Shown: positions 10,801 to 17,654 of the stretch, piece after piece | Numbering within the stretch: position 1 is the first letter of the stretch | Layout: every line of letters starts with the position of its first letter | NCBI RefSeq assembly: GCF_010501095.1 | Contig: NZ_QVMP01000011.1 | Location: 66,557 to 130,556 of the forward strand | Reading direction: 5' to 3' | Origin: Dysgonomonas sp. 520 | GTDB taxonomy: Bacteria; Bacteroidota; Bacteroidia; Bacteroidales; Dysgonomonadaceae | DNA: 64,000 nt | Made by a program: the position numbers and the translations under genes | Notes under the pieces: model-generated | Told to the model about the DNA's origin: nothing | Database searches by the model: none | What the model saw: the letters and a program-made list of their open reading frames with translations, nothing else

Positions 10801-11083
10801 ACCCAATAAAAGAAAACTGAAGTACAGTTTTTGAGCCTTCTACCTGAATGGAGTAATTTCCATCTATATCTGTTATGGTACCGATAGTTGCTCCTTGAAT
10901 TTTGACCGTAACACCAATTAAAGGTATTCCTTCGTTATCAACAACAGTACCACTTACAGTCTTAGCCTGCTGTGCTTCGGCAGGAGATGCCAGGGCTTGA
11001 ATATTCCCCCCGGACAATGCCAGAATCAAAAAGATGAGCCCAGCCCTAAAAAATAAATTCTTCATAATAAGAATGTTTTTCAT
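7850..11083 (-). CDS. susC: SusC/RagA family TonB-dependent outer-membrane transporter (alginate locus)
   Basis: A 1077-residue TonB-dependent importer. After the signal peptide (about residues 1-36) comes a carboxypeptidase-regulatory-like domain ([18 protein letters not shown] to about 115). The SusC-type TonB box and plug start follows ([22 protein letters not shown]), then the plug with [31 protein letters not shown], and the 22-strand barrel ending in the aromatic sequence [9 protein letters not shown]. A second in-frame ATG at 11065 gives an equally good signal peptide. It is the first gene of the leftward alginate unit and has a leader of nearly 300 nt if the promoter at 11378-11385 is used. 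Confidence 0.95.
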   Translation of the reverse strand: [1077 protein letters not shown]

Positions 11084-11353
11084 TTGGTTGTTCTTTGTTA
11101 TTTAAGTTTATCAATTTTATATTTCTTATACATGGTATATTTTCAGAAAGTATTGATATATGTGTTTTATGTACGTTTCAAAGATATATACAGATAAATA
11201 GCCTTACTTGTAAAATTCAATCAAACTTTTGCAAGAATAGTTCAAAACCGGGAGTAGAACCGGCTTTGCTCTTTTATACTTCTAGCAACTCCTGATTCTT
11301 TCGCTACAACAAAGACCCTATGGCACACCTCAAATTTTCAAAATCACCGAATC

Positions 11354-11369
11354 AATTGGTATACCAATT
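11354..11369. promoter_or_regulatory. UxuR/ExuR-like operator, susC side
   Basis: AATTGGTATACCAATT is a perfect 16-bp palindrome. It matches the TNGT..ACNA pattern of FadR-type GntR regulators and the ATTGGTATACCAAT form known for the hexuronate regulators ExuR/UxuR. It falls just downstream of the leftward box CAAATATA (11378-11385), so a bound repressor would cover the predicted start of transcription. Confidence 0.8.
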
Positions 11370-11377
11370 TGGTTTGA

Positions 11378-11385
11378 CAAATATA
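11378..11385 (-). promoter_or_regulatory. predicted -7 promoter box for the susC unit
   Basis: On the minus strand this reads TATATTTG, a full match to the Bacteroidetes TAnnTTTG box. It is 8 bp upstream of the palindromic operator. No clear TTTG at -33 was found, and an alternative box (TATCTTTG) lies at 11179-11186. Confidence 0.45.
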
Positions 11386-11546
11386 AAATAAATAATTACA
11401 CATCAATACTGCATTAACATTCGAAAAACCATCAACAAAGACAAATAAGCACATAATTAACTGAAATACAAATCATTAAATATATAAATGTTTTATAACA
11501 TAGAAAGATTACCCCTACATATATTTTTTTATATGAAAACATCTTG

Positions 11547-11554
11547 TACTTTTG
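11547..11554 (+). promoter_or_regulatory. predicted -7 promoter box for the gntR unit
   Basis: TACTTTTG matches TAnnTTTG exactly and is followed 6-10 bp later by the second operator palindrome. The same order and spacing occur on the susC side. Confidence 0.55.
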
Positions 11555-11560
11555 GAAAAC

Positions 11561-11580
11561 CAAACTGGTATACCAGATTG
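11561..11580. promoter_or_regulatory. UxuR/ExuR-like operator, gntR side
   Basis: CAAACTGGTATACCAGATTG pairs at nine of ten symmetric positions around a perfect 12-bp core CTGGTATACCAG (11565-11576). The core TGGTATACCA is shared with the site at 11354-11369. Its place right after the gntR -7 box suggests autorepression. Confidence 0.75.
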
Positions 11581-11624
11581 TTAAATTCACATATTATTTT
11601 TAATTTTATCTCATTTAAGGATAT

Positions 11625-11640
11625 AAATGGTCAACCAATT
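11625..11640. promoter_or_regulatory. degenerate third operator-like site
   Basis: AAATGGTCAACCAATT keeps the TGGT..ACCA half-sites with the same two-base centre spacing as the two better palindromes, but the centre and one flanking pair are asymmetric. It lies 33 bp before the gntR start codon. It could be an auxiliary weak site or chance. Confidence 0.35.
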
Positions 11641-11673
11641 CAGGATTTAATTAAAAATAACTAAACATAAAAG

Positions 11674-12426
11674 ATGGACACATTAGACAATAACAAACAA
11701 ATAAAGTCGGAAAGCACAGAGAAACCCGTTGACTCAATAATAAGTCAACTTAAATACCTGATTAGTTCGGGGCAACTGAAACCCGGAGACAAACTATTGT
11801 CGGAAAGAAAACTTGCCGAAAAATTCGGAGTAGGAAGAGCTCCTGTAAGGGAAGCTATAAAAAAACTGGAATTTTATGGAATTCTAAAAACACAGCCTCA
11901 ATCGGGCACTTTTGTTGCTGCGCTAGAAACTTCTGCTTTAGAAGACCTGATTTCGGATGCGATGCAAATTGAGACTTACGATTTTTTCTCTTTGGTTGAA
12001 ACAAGGCAAATACTAGAAGTGAACGCGATCAGGCTATGTTGCGAAAGAAGAACAGAGGCCGATTTGCGAATTTTGGAAAAAAGCATGCTCATTTGCGAAA
12101 AGAAGATAAAAGAAGGAAATGCAGCAGTGGAAGAAGACTTGAACTTTCATAGACAAATAGCTCAGGCTTCTAAAAATCAAGTATTGAAATCGATGATGCT
12201 GATCATCACCCCTGATATCATGACAAATTACAGAAAATACTGGATTTGTGACAAGAACAAGAATATAGCAGGCATGGAGCATAATCTTTTGTTCGAGTAT
12301 ATCCGCAGTCAGGATGCAGATGGGGCAGAAATGATGATGATACAGCATTTGAAAGGCGTTATGAATTTTGCAAAGGCTGAAATTCATCCCGAAAATTTTA
12401 AAGAAAACAATCAAATCAAATATTGA
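11674..12426 (+). CDS. FadR-type GntR transcriptional regulator
   Basis: A 250-residue regulator. Residues about 20-88 form the winged helix (LKPGDKLLSERKLAEKFGVGRAPVREAIKKLE, then the wing QPQSGTFV). Residues about 100-235 form an all-helical FCD effector domain with the metal-site pattern DLNFH, EHN and MMMIQHL. FCD regulators commonly sense small acids and hexuronate breakdown products such as KDG or DEH. It heads the rightward alginate unit and overlaps or nearly abuts the PL17 gene. The UxuR-like palindromes at both divergent promoters are its likely binding sites, making it the alginate-locus repressor. The ligand is inferred. Confidence 0.9.
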   Translation: MDTLDNNKQIKSESTEKPVDSIISQLKYLISSGQLKPGDKLLSERKLAEKFGVGRAPVREAIKKLEFYGILKTQPQSGTFVAALETSALEDLISDAMQIETYDFFSLVETRQILEVNAIRLCCERRTEADLRILEKSMLICEKKIKEGNAAVEEDLNFHRQIAQASKNQVLKSMMLIITPDIMTNYRKYWICDKNKNIAGMEHNLLFEYIRSQDADGAEMMMIQHLKGVMNFAKAEIHPENFKENNQIKY

Positions 12427-12431
12427 GTATA

Positions 12432-14561
12432 GTGAAAAAAACATTTACATACTTCATTCTAACTGTTATTGCGGCATTCTTTTCCGCATCGCTGTTTGCT
12501 GCAAACGAGCATCCCTGCCTGATTCTCAGCAAGGATGGTGTGGCAAAAATAAAGAGAGAAACAGGAAAGGTTCCATTGTTCGACAAAACTCTAAGTGCAG
12601 CAAAGTCGGAAATAGATTTAATCGTAAACTCGCCAATCGACGTTCCTGCACCTAAAGACGCAGGAGGTGGATATACACACGAACGCCACAAGAAAAATTA
12701 CAATGAAATGTATAAGGCAGGAGTACTTTATCAATTGTATGGCGACCAAAAATATGCACTTTTCATAAAAAACATGTTGAATGAATATGCTAAAATGTAT
12801 CCTACATTGCCATTGCACCCTGTTCAAAAATCGAAATACAGAGGCAAACTGTTCTGGCAAGGATTGAACGAGTGTGTTTGGCTGGTTCATACGGCACAGG
12901 CATACGATTGTGTATATGATTACCTGACAGCAAAGGAACGGGAAAATATCGAGAAAAATCTTTTTGTTCCAATGGTTAAGTTCATTGCAGAAGACAATTA
13001 CGAAACATTCAACAAGATACACAATCACGGAACTTGGGCTGTTGCCGGAGTGGGTATGATAGGCTATGTAACAGGAAACAAAGATTGGGTGGAAAAATCT
13101 CTCTATGGCTCCGAAAAAGACAAGAAAACAGGCTTTTTGATGCAGATAAACAAACTTTTCTCTCCTGACGGATATTTCACAGAAGGACCTTATTATCAAC
13201 GATATTCGTTGCAGCCATTTATCGTCTTTGCTCAGGCAATAGAGAAAAATCAGCCGGAACTGAAAATATTTGAATATCGCAACCAGATTCTATCGAAAGC
13301 CGTTCATACATCTTTGCAACTGGCATACACAGACGGGCAATTCTTCCACCTAAATGATGCCTTAGACAAAACATGGCATAGTATAGAAATCGTTTACGGG
13401 GTAGATATTATCTATAATAAAACAAAAGACAACAGCTTGCTTGCCATCGCAAAAGAACAAGGTCAAGTAATACTTGGCGATGCCGGAATAGAAGTGGCAA
13501 AAGCAATAGCCGAAAACAGATCAGAACCATTCGGACAAAAAACAATCCTCATTCGCGACGGAGCCAATGGCGACGAAGGTGGCATAGGAATCCTCCGTAT
13601 GGGAGACTCTTCCGATCAAACGGCACTTGTATTTAAGGCGACGGCACAAGGTATGGGACACGGGCACTTTGACAAGTTGTCAATCTCTTACTATGACAAT
13701 GGCAAAGAAATATTGCAAGACTATGGTGCGGCTCGTTTCTTAAATATTGAACCTAAAAACGGCGGTCATTATCTTCCTGAAAATGATGATTGGGCAAAAC
13801 AAACCATCGCTCATAACACACTTGTGGTGGACGAAACATCCAATTATGGAGGCAAACTGAATATTGCAGAAAAACATTCGCCCACTATCACGGGTTTTTA
13901 CGACGGAAAAGATATAAAAGCTGTTTCAGCCATAGAAACCAATGCATATTCGGGAGTTGAAATGAACAGAACTTTATTGATGATTCAACCCGAAGGTTTT
14001 TCAAAACCGCTGGTATTAGATGTATATGATGTTGATTCTGAAAGCGATCATCAATACGACCTGTCATTTTACTACATGGGGCAACTCATGTCAACAGATA
14101 TTAAGTATACAGCACATACAACGCAACGCACCCAATTGGGCACGAAGAATGGTTACCAATATCTTTGGAAAGAAGCCGAATCTGCGGAAAATATGGAGGG
14201 AAATAATGTATACATGACATTCCTGAATGGAAATAGGTTCTATTCCATTACAACAGTAAACAACAATAACAACAGATATTTCTTTAACAGGATTGGAGCA
14301 AATGACCCAAATTTCAATTTGAGAAACGAGCCTTCGTTTATGATAAGAAATAATGGGAGCAAGGCAACTTTCGTTTCTGTGATAGAGGCTCATGGCGAAT
14401 TTAATCCGAGAGAAGAATATACCATCCAGCCCTATTCTAACATAAAATCCGTTAGCTATGCCAACCACAACGCAGACAAACAGATAAACATAGAAACAAA
14501 AGATAATAAAACAGTTACGGTTTCCATCAAAGATGGAGCATATTCCGTAAAAGTAAAGTAA
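12432..14561 (+). CDS. PL17 oligoalginate lyase (exo-type)
   Basis: A lyase of about 709 residues with signal peptide MKKTFTYFILTVIAAFFSASLFA. I chose GTG at 12432, 5 bp after the gntR stop; a TTG at 12423 overlapping that stop is the alternative. The N-terminal alpha/alpha toroid (PF05426-like) has NKIHNHGTW and YFTEGPYYQRYS. Counted from the TTG start, Asn201, His202 and Tyr258 fall at the residues known as catalytic in PL17 Alg17c. The C-terminal half is a heparinase II/III beta-sandwich (GHGHFDKLSISYY, AHNTLVVDETSNYGG). It should release unsaturated monouronates from oligoalginate in the periplasm. No lipobox or T9SS signal is present. Confidence 0.93.
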   Translation: MKKTFTYFILTVIAAFFSASLFAANEHPCLILSKDGVAKIKRETGKVPLFDKTLSAAKSEIDLIVNSPIDVPAPKDAGGGYTHERHKKNYNEMYKAGVLYQLYGDQKYALFIKNMLNEYAKMYPTLPLHPVQKSKYRGKLFWQGLNECVWLVHTAQAYDCVYDYLTAKERENIEKNLFVPMVKFIAEDNYETFNKIHNHGTWAVAGVGMIGYVTGNKDWVEKSLYGSEKDKKTGFLMQINKLFSPDGYFTEGPYYQRYSLQPFIVFAQAIEKNQPELKIFEYRNQILSKAVHTSLQLAYTDGQFFHLNDALDKTWHSIEIVYGVDIIYNKTKDNSLLAIAKEQGQVILGDAGIEVAKAIAENRSEPFGQKTILIRDGANGDEGGIGILRMGDSSDQTALVFKATAQGMGHGHFDKLSISYYDNGKEILQDYGAARFLNIEPKNGGHYLPENDDWAKQTIAHNTLVVDETSNYGGKLNIAEKHSPTITGFYDGKDIKAVSAIETNAYSGVEMNRTLLMIQPEGFSKPLVLDVYDVDSESDHQYDLSFYYMGQLMSTDIKYTAHTTQRTQLGTKNGYQYLWKEAESAENMEGNNVYMTFLNGNRFYSITTVNNNNNRYFFNRIGANDPNFNLRNEPSFMIRNNGSKATFVSVIEAHGEFNPREEYTIQPYSNIKSVSYANHNADKQINIETKDNKTVTVSIKDGAYSVKVK

Positions 14562-14578
14562 CATAAAAAGAAACAATT

Positions 14579-14932
14579 ATGATGGAAGAAGTTAAAAGCA
14601 ATCCGTTTTTTATTGCAGCAGACGAAAAAATATATGACGCAGATAAAGGGATTACACGCCAGTTTGTAGGATATGACAACAGTATAATGATGGTTAAGGT
14701 AATGTTCGAGAAAGGCGCAATCGGTCAACAACATGCTCATATCCACGCTCAAACAACCTACGTTGTATCGGGAAAATTTGAAATGACAATCGGAGACGAA
14801 ACAAAAATATTGCAGGCTGGTGATGGTTTTTATACAGAGCCTAACATCATGCACGGATGTGTTTGTCTTGAAGCCGGGATACTGATTGACGTTTTTAGTC
14901 CTATAAGAGAAGATTTCTACGCAACCATTTAA
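14579..14932 (+). CDS. kdgF: KdgF-like cupin, unsaturated uronate lineariser
   Basis: A 117-residue single-domain cupin. The first cupin motif HAHIHAQTTYVVSGKFEM and second motif DGFYTEPNIMHG supply the metal ligands His52, His54, Gln58 and His92, as in KdgF proteins that speed opening of 4,5-unsaturated monouronates to the linear keto form (DEH or DKI). It has no signal peptide, so it acts in the cytoplasm. It starts 17 bp after the PL17 gene; ATG at 14582 is an equally possible start. Its position between the exo-lyase and the transporter and reductase fits this step. Confidence 0.88.
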   Translation: MMEEVKSNPFFIAADEKIYDADKGITRQFVGYDNSIMMVKVMFEKGAIGQQHAHIHAQTTYVVSGKFEMTIGDETKILQAGDGFYTEPNIMHGCVCLEAGILIDVFSPIREDFYATI

Positions 14933-15060
14933 AATCTAACCCCTCTCTATCTTTTTTTTAATAAAAATCTGAACAGGCCTTGTAAGGCTTGTATAGGACA
15001 ACTTTATCTCTAAATTTCACCTAAAGAATACGATAAACAACTTAATATCAAAAAGTTATT

Positions 15061-16536
15061 ATGAAAATCAAAGGTTTACGTTGGTGGGTAATCGGTCTGA
15101 TAATGTTGATTACAATTATCAACTATCTGGACAGAGGAACACTCAATTATATGTGGGTTGCCAACATCGAATATGAGTTGGTAGACCAAATAACAAACAC
15201 TGAAAACCGGGAAAATCAGGCTCAGTATATAGCGGCTGACAAAACATACAGACTGGTAGCTAAAAACGGAAAAGAAATAATTCGGGATGCTGCTCATATA
15301 TCTTTCAAAAACGAAGGGAAAACGGTTGTAAATAAAGAAGGTATTGCATACGACCTTGGAATAGTAGACAAGCATGCATCACCCGAAGAAACAGAAAAGC
15401 AAGCTAAAGACATACTTGGCACAATTACCATTTTTTTCATGATTGCCTACGGAATCAGCCAGCTTTTTTCAGGAAAACTGTATGACAAGATTGGAACACG
15501 AAAAGGATTTGTTGTTTCCGTATTGCTTTGGGGAACTGCCGACGCTCTAACGTCTTTGGCAAGAGGAAAAATCTCGCTCACGGCATTCCGTATGATGCTC
15601 GGACTGGGTGAAGCCGGACCTTGGCCCGGAACAACTAAGAGCAATGCAGAATGGTTCCCTCAAAAAGAACGTGCCTTTGCACAAGGTCTTTTCGGGGCAG
15701 CAGCTTCCATCGGATCAATCCTTGCCCCTATCATCATACTGATGCTTTATATGTCTTTAGGCTGGAAGGTAACGTTTGTTGTTGTCGGCGGATTAGGCTT
15801 ATTGTGGTTGATACCTTGGCTTATCATCAATAAGAAAGGGCCGAAAGAGCATCCTTGGATTACGGAAGAAGAAAAACACTATATACTTAGCGGTCAACCC
15901 GAAGCAAAAATCACAAACGATAAAGGTAAATCGTGGGGAGAATTGTTGTCAAATAAGAAAAACTATTCGGTAATACTTGGCCGCTTCTTCCTTGACCCGA
16001 TCTGGTGGATGTTTGTGACCTATCTGCCAATGTATTTGATAGCACAATTTGATTTGAACATTAAAGAATTAGCATTTTCGGCATGGATACCTTACGTGGG
16101 AGCCATGGTAGGAAGTATTGCCGGCGGATGGTTCTCCGGATATCTTATCCGTAAAGGAAAGAGTGTCAATTATGCAAGAAAAGCAGCCATGCTATTAGGT
16201 GGTATTATAATCATTCCGTCGATCATAGCTTCCGTAATGGCACAAAGCGCAGTAATGGCTGTTGTGTTGATGGCATTCGTACTTGCAGGATTCCAATTCA
16301 CAATGACTAATATTCAGACATTGGCTAGCGACTTGCACACAGGAAAATCGGTAGGATCATTAGCCGGTATTGGTGGCGCAGCAGCCGTATTGGGTACCAT
16401 TCTGGCAATGGTATTTGCAAAATACATAACCAGCTGGCCTTTATTATTTGGTCTTTTGGGTGCATTGGTTCCACTGTCATTAATATCTATCTTCTTGACT
16501 ATCGGGAAGATTGAACAAATAGAAAACAAAAAATAA
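15061..16536 (+). CDS. MFS transporter (hexuronate/ACS-like) with large loop after TM1
   Basis: A 491-residue major facilitator. TM1 (residues 7-25) ends in NYLDRGTLNY, the signature of the anion:cation symporter (ExuT/GudP-like) group. TM2 does not start until about 118 (ILGTITIFFMIAYG), followed by the motif-A loop GKLYDKIGTRKG and GLGEAGPWPG in the TM4 region. About 85 residues between TM1 and TM2 form a soluble, strand-rich insert that would face the periplasm; ordinary members have a short loop there. Likely substrate is unsaturated monouronate or DEH released by PL17. It is separated from kdgF by a 128-bp gap with no clear promoter. Confidence 0.88.
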   Translation: MKIKGLRWWVIGLIMLITIINYLDRGTLNYMWVANIEYELVDQITNTENRENQAQYIAADKTYRLVAKNGKEIIRDAAHISFKNEGKTVVNKEGIAYDLGIVDKHASPEETEKQAKDILGTITIFFMIAYGISQLFSGKLYDKIGTRKGFVVSVLLWGTADALTSLARGKISLTAFRMMLGLGEAGPWPGTTKSNAEWFPQKERAFAQGLFGAAASIGSILAPIIILMLYMSLGWKVTFVVVGGLGLLWLIPWLIINKKGPKEHPWITEEEKHYILSGQPEAKITNDKGKSWGELLSNKKNYSVILGRFFLDPIWWMFVTYLPMYLIAQFDLNIKELAFSAWIPYVGAMVGSIAGGWFSGYLIRKGKSVNYARKAAMLLGGIIIIPSIIASVMAQSAVMAVVLMAFVLAGFQFTMTNIQTLASDLHTGKSVGSLAGIGGAAAVLGTILAMVFAKYITSWPLLFGLLGALVPLSLISIFLTIGKIEQIENKK

Positions 16537-16548
16537 TAGTTCAGTTAC

Positions 16549-16610
16549 AAGTTACAAGTAGACGAGTTATAAGTTTTAAGTTATACAACTTACAGCCAAC
16601 TCGTTTACTG
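16549..16610. repeat. inverted-repeat element between the MFS and SDR genes
   Basis: AGTAGACGAGTT (16557-16568) pairs with AACTCGTTTACT (16598-16609) with one mismatch, and an inner TAAGTT/AACTTA pair lies between. Words such as ACAAGTTAC, GAGTTA and CAAGTAAAC recur at 42147-42180, so this looks like a dispersed intergenic repeat; it may also act as an mRNA hairpin. Confidence 0.5.
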
Positions 16611-16678
16611 TGCAACTATCCGAAGGGTGATGTAACTCATAACACAGATTAAATAGAACATTTAAGATTAAAAAAATT

Positions 16679-17431
16679 ATGAAACTGAAAGGAAAAGTTG
16701 CCATCGTTACGGGTGGCGCAAGAGACTTAGGAAGAGCTATCTCCGTAAAATTGGCTTCGGAAGGTGCTAAAGTTGTTATCAACTATTTTGACAAAATAGA
16801 AGAAGCGGAAGATACTCAGAAAATGGTAAAAGAAATCGGCGGCGAGTCAATCATTGTACAAGGAGATATGACAAAAGCTGCTGATGTGAAAAGACTTTTT
16901 GACGAAGGCATGAAGGCTTTTGGCGGAAAACTTGACATCTTGGTAAATGTAGTTGGCGGACTTGTTGGACGTAAAACAATTACGGAACAAGACGAAGACT
17001 GGTACAACTTCTTGATGGACGTAAACATGAAAAGCTGCTGGTTGTGTACACGCGAGGCTGTTCCTTACATGACGGACGGTGGTTCTATCATCAATTTCTC
17101 CTCGCTTGCCGCAAGAGACGGTGGTGGTGCAGGCGCTTCATTGTATGCAACATCGAAAGGGGCGGTTATGACATTTACACGCTCTATGGCTAAAGAATTA
17201 GGTCCGAAAGGAATCCGCGTGAATGCTCTTGCTCCGGGCACTATTGCAACATCGTTCCACGACAGATTCAACACACCCGAAAACAGAGAAAAGATGAAAG
17301 CAGTCTATCCTCTTCGCAGGGAAGGTGACGCCGACGACGTTGCCGACTTGGTTGCATTCTTTGCTGCTGACGATTCCGACTATATCACAGGTACAAACGT
17401 TGATATTAACGGAGGGATCTTCTTCTCGTAA
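16679..17431 (+). CDS. SDR family oxidoreductase, probable DEH reductase
   Basis: A 250-residue classical short-chain dehydrogenase. It has the TGGARDLG cofactor motif (residues 11-18), NVVGG replacing NNAG near 89, the catalytic Ser in INFSSL, YATSK with the catalytic Tyr and Lys, and the C-terminal TGTNVDINGG. In alginate loci such enzymes reduce 4-deoxy-L-erythro-5-hexoseulose uronate (DEH) to 2-keto-3-deoxy-gluconate with NAD(P)H. Family membership is certain; the substrate is inferred from kdgF, MFS and PL17 beside it. The acidic or basic residue that decides NADH or NADPH use was not assigned. Confidence 0.88.
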   Translation: MKLKGKVAIVTGGARDLGRAISVKLASEGAKVVINYFDKIEEAEDTQKMVKEIGGESIIVQGDMTKAADVKRLFDEGMKAFGGKLDILVNVVGGLVGRKTITEQDEDWYNFLMDVNMKSCWLCTREAVPYMTDGGSIINFSSLAARDGGGAGASLYATSKGAVMTFTRSMAKELGPKGIRVNALAPGTIATSFHDRFNTPENREKMKAVYPLRREGDADDVADLVAFFAADDSDYITGTNVDINGGIFFS

Positions 17432-17447
17432 AGGTTTACCTATCAAA

Positions 17448-17485
17448 CAATATAAGAAACAGGGGCCTGCCTGTTTCTTATATTG
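17448..17485 (+). terminator. perfect 16-bp stem-loop after the SDR gene
   Basis: CAATATAAGAAACAGG (17448-17463) pairs base for base with 17470-17485 around a six-base loop. The following sequence is only moderately T-rich, so it may be a terminator, an attenuator or an mRNA-stabilising hairpin ahead of the second PL6 gene. Confidence 0.65.
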
Positions 17486-17654
17486 ATTCTTCAATTGCAC
17501 AGGCTCCTTCCTATTTGAATGGAATTTACAATATTCTGATTGATTTCTACAAAGAAATTTTAGCTTAAATCGTTTGCTTTGTAAAACAATGATTAGCAGC
17601 AGATAAACACAATACAATTTTGATTTATTACACCCTAATCAGACAATTGTGCCA

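Larger units (their letters stand above)
11084..11673. other. divergent control region between susC and gntR
   Basis: A 590-bp AT-rich region without a gene. It contains two Bacteroidetes-type promoter boxes facing outward (11378-11385 leftward and 11547-11554 rightward), each with a TGGTATACCA-centred palindrome 7-10 bp downstream. A degenerate third palindrome lies close to gntR. A further TAnnTTTG match for leftward transcription lies at 11179-11186, nearer susC. Confidence 0.75.

Noticed and set aside
11179-11186. TATCTTTG on the minus strand as the main susC promoter
   Set aside because: It matches the box, but no operator lies beside it; the box at 11378-11385 has the same geometry as the gntR promoter. 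It remains an alternative.
12618-13199. Open frame of 193 codons on the minus strand inside the PL17 gene
   Set aside because: Antisense to a well-supported lyase; no recognisable domain.
14977-14988. Short palindrome GCCTTGTAAGGC before the MFS gene, considered as an operator
   Set aside because: Does not resemble the TGGTATACCA sites and occurs only once; no promoter is evident beside it.
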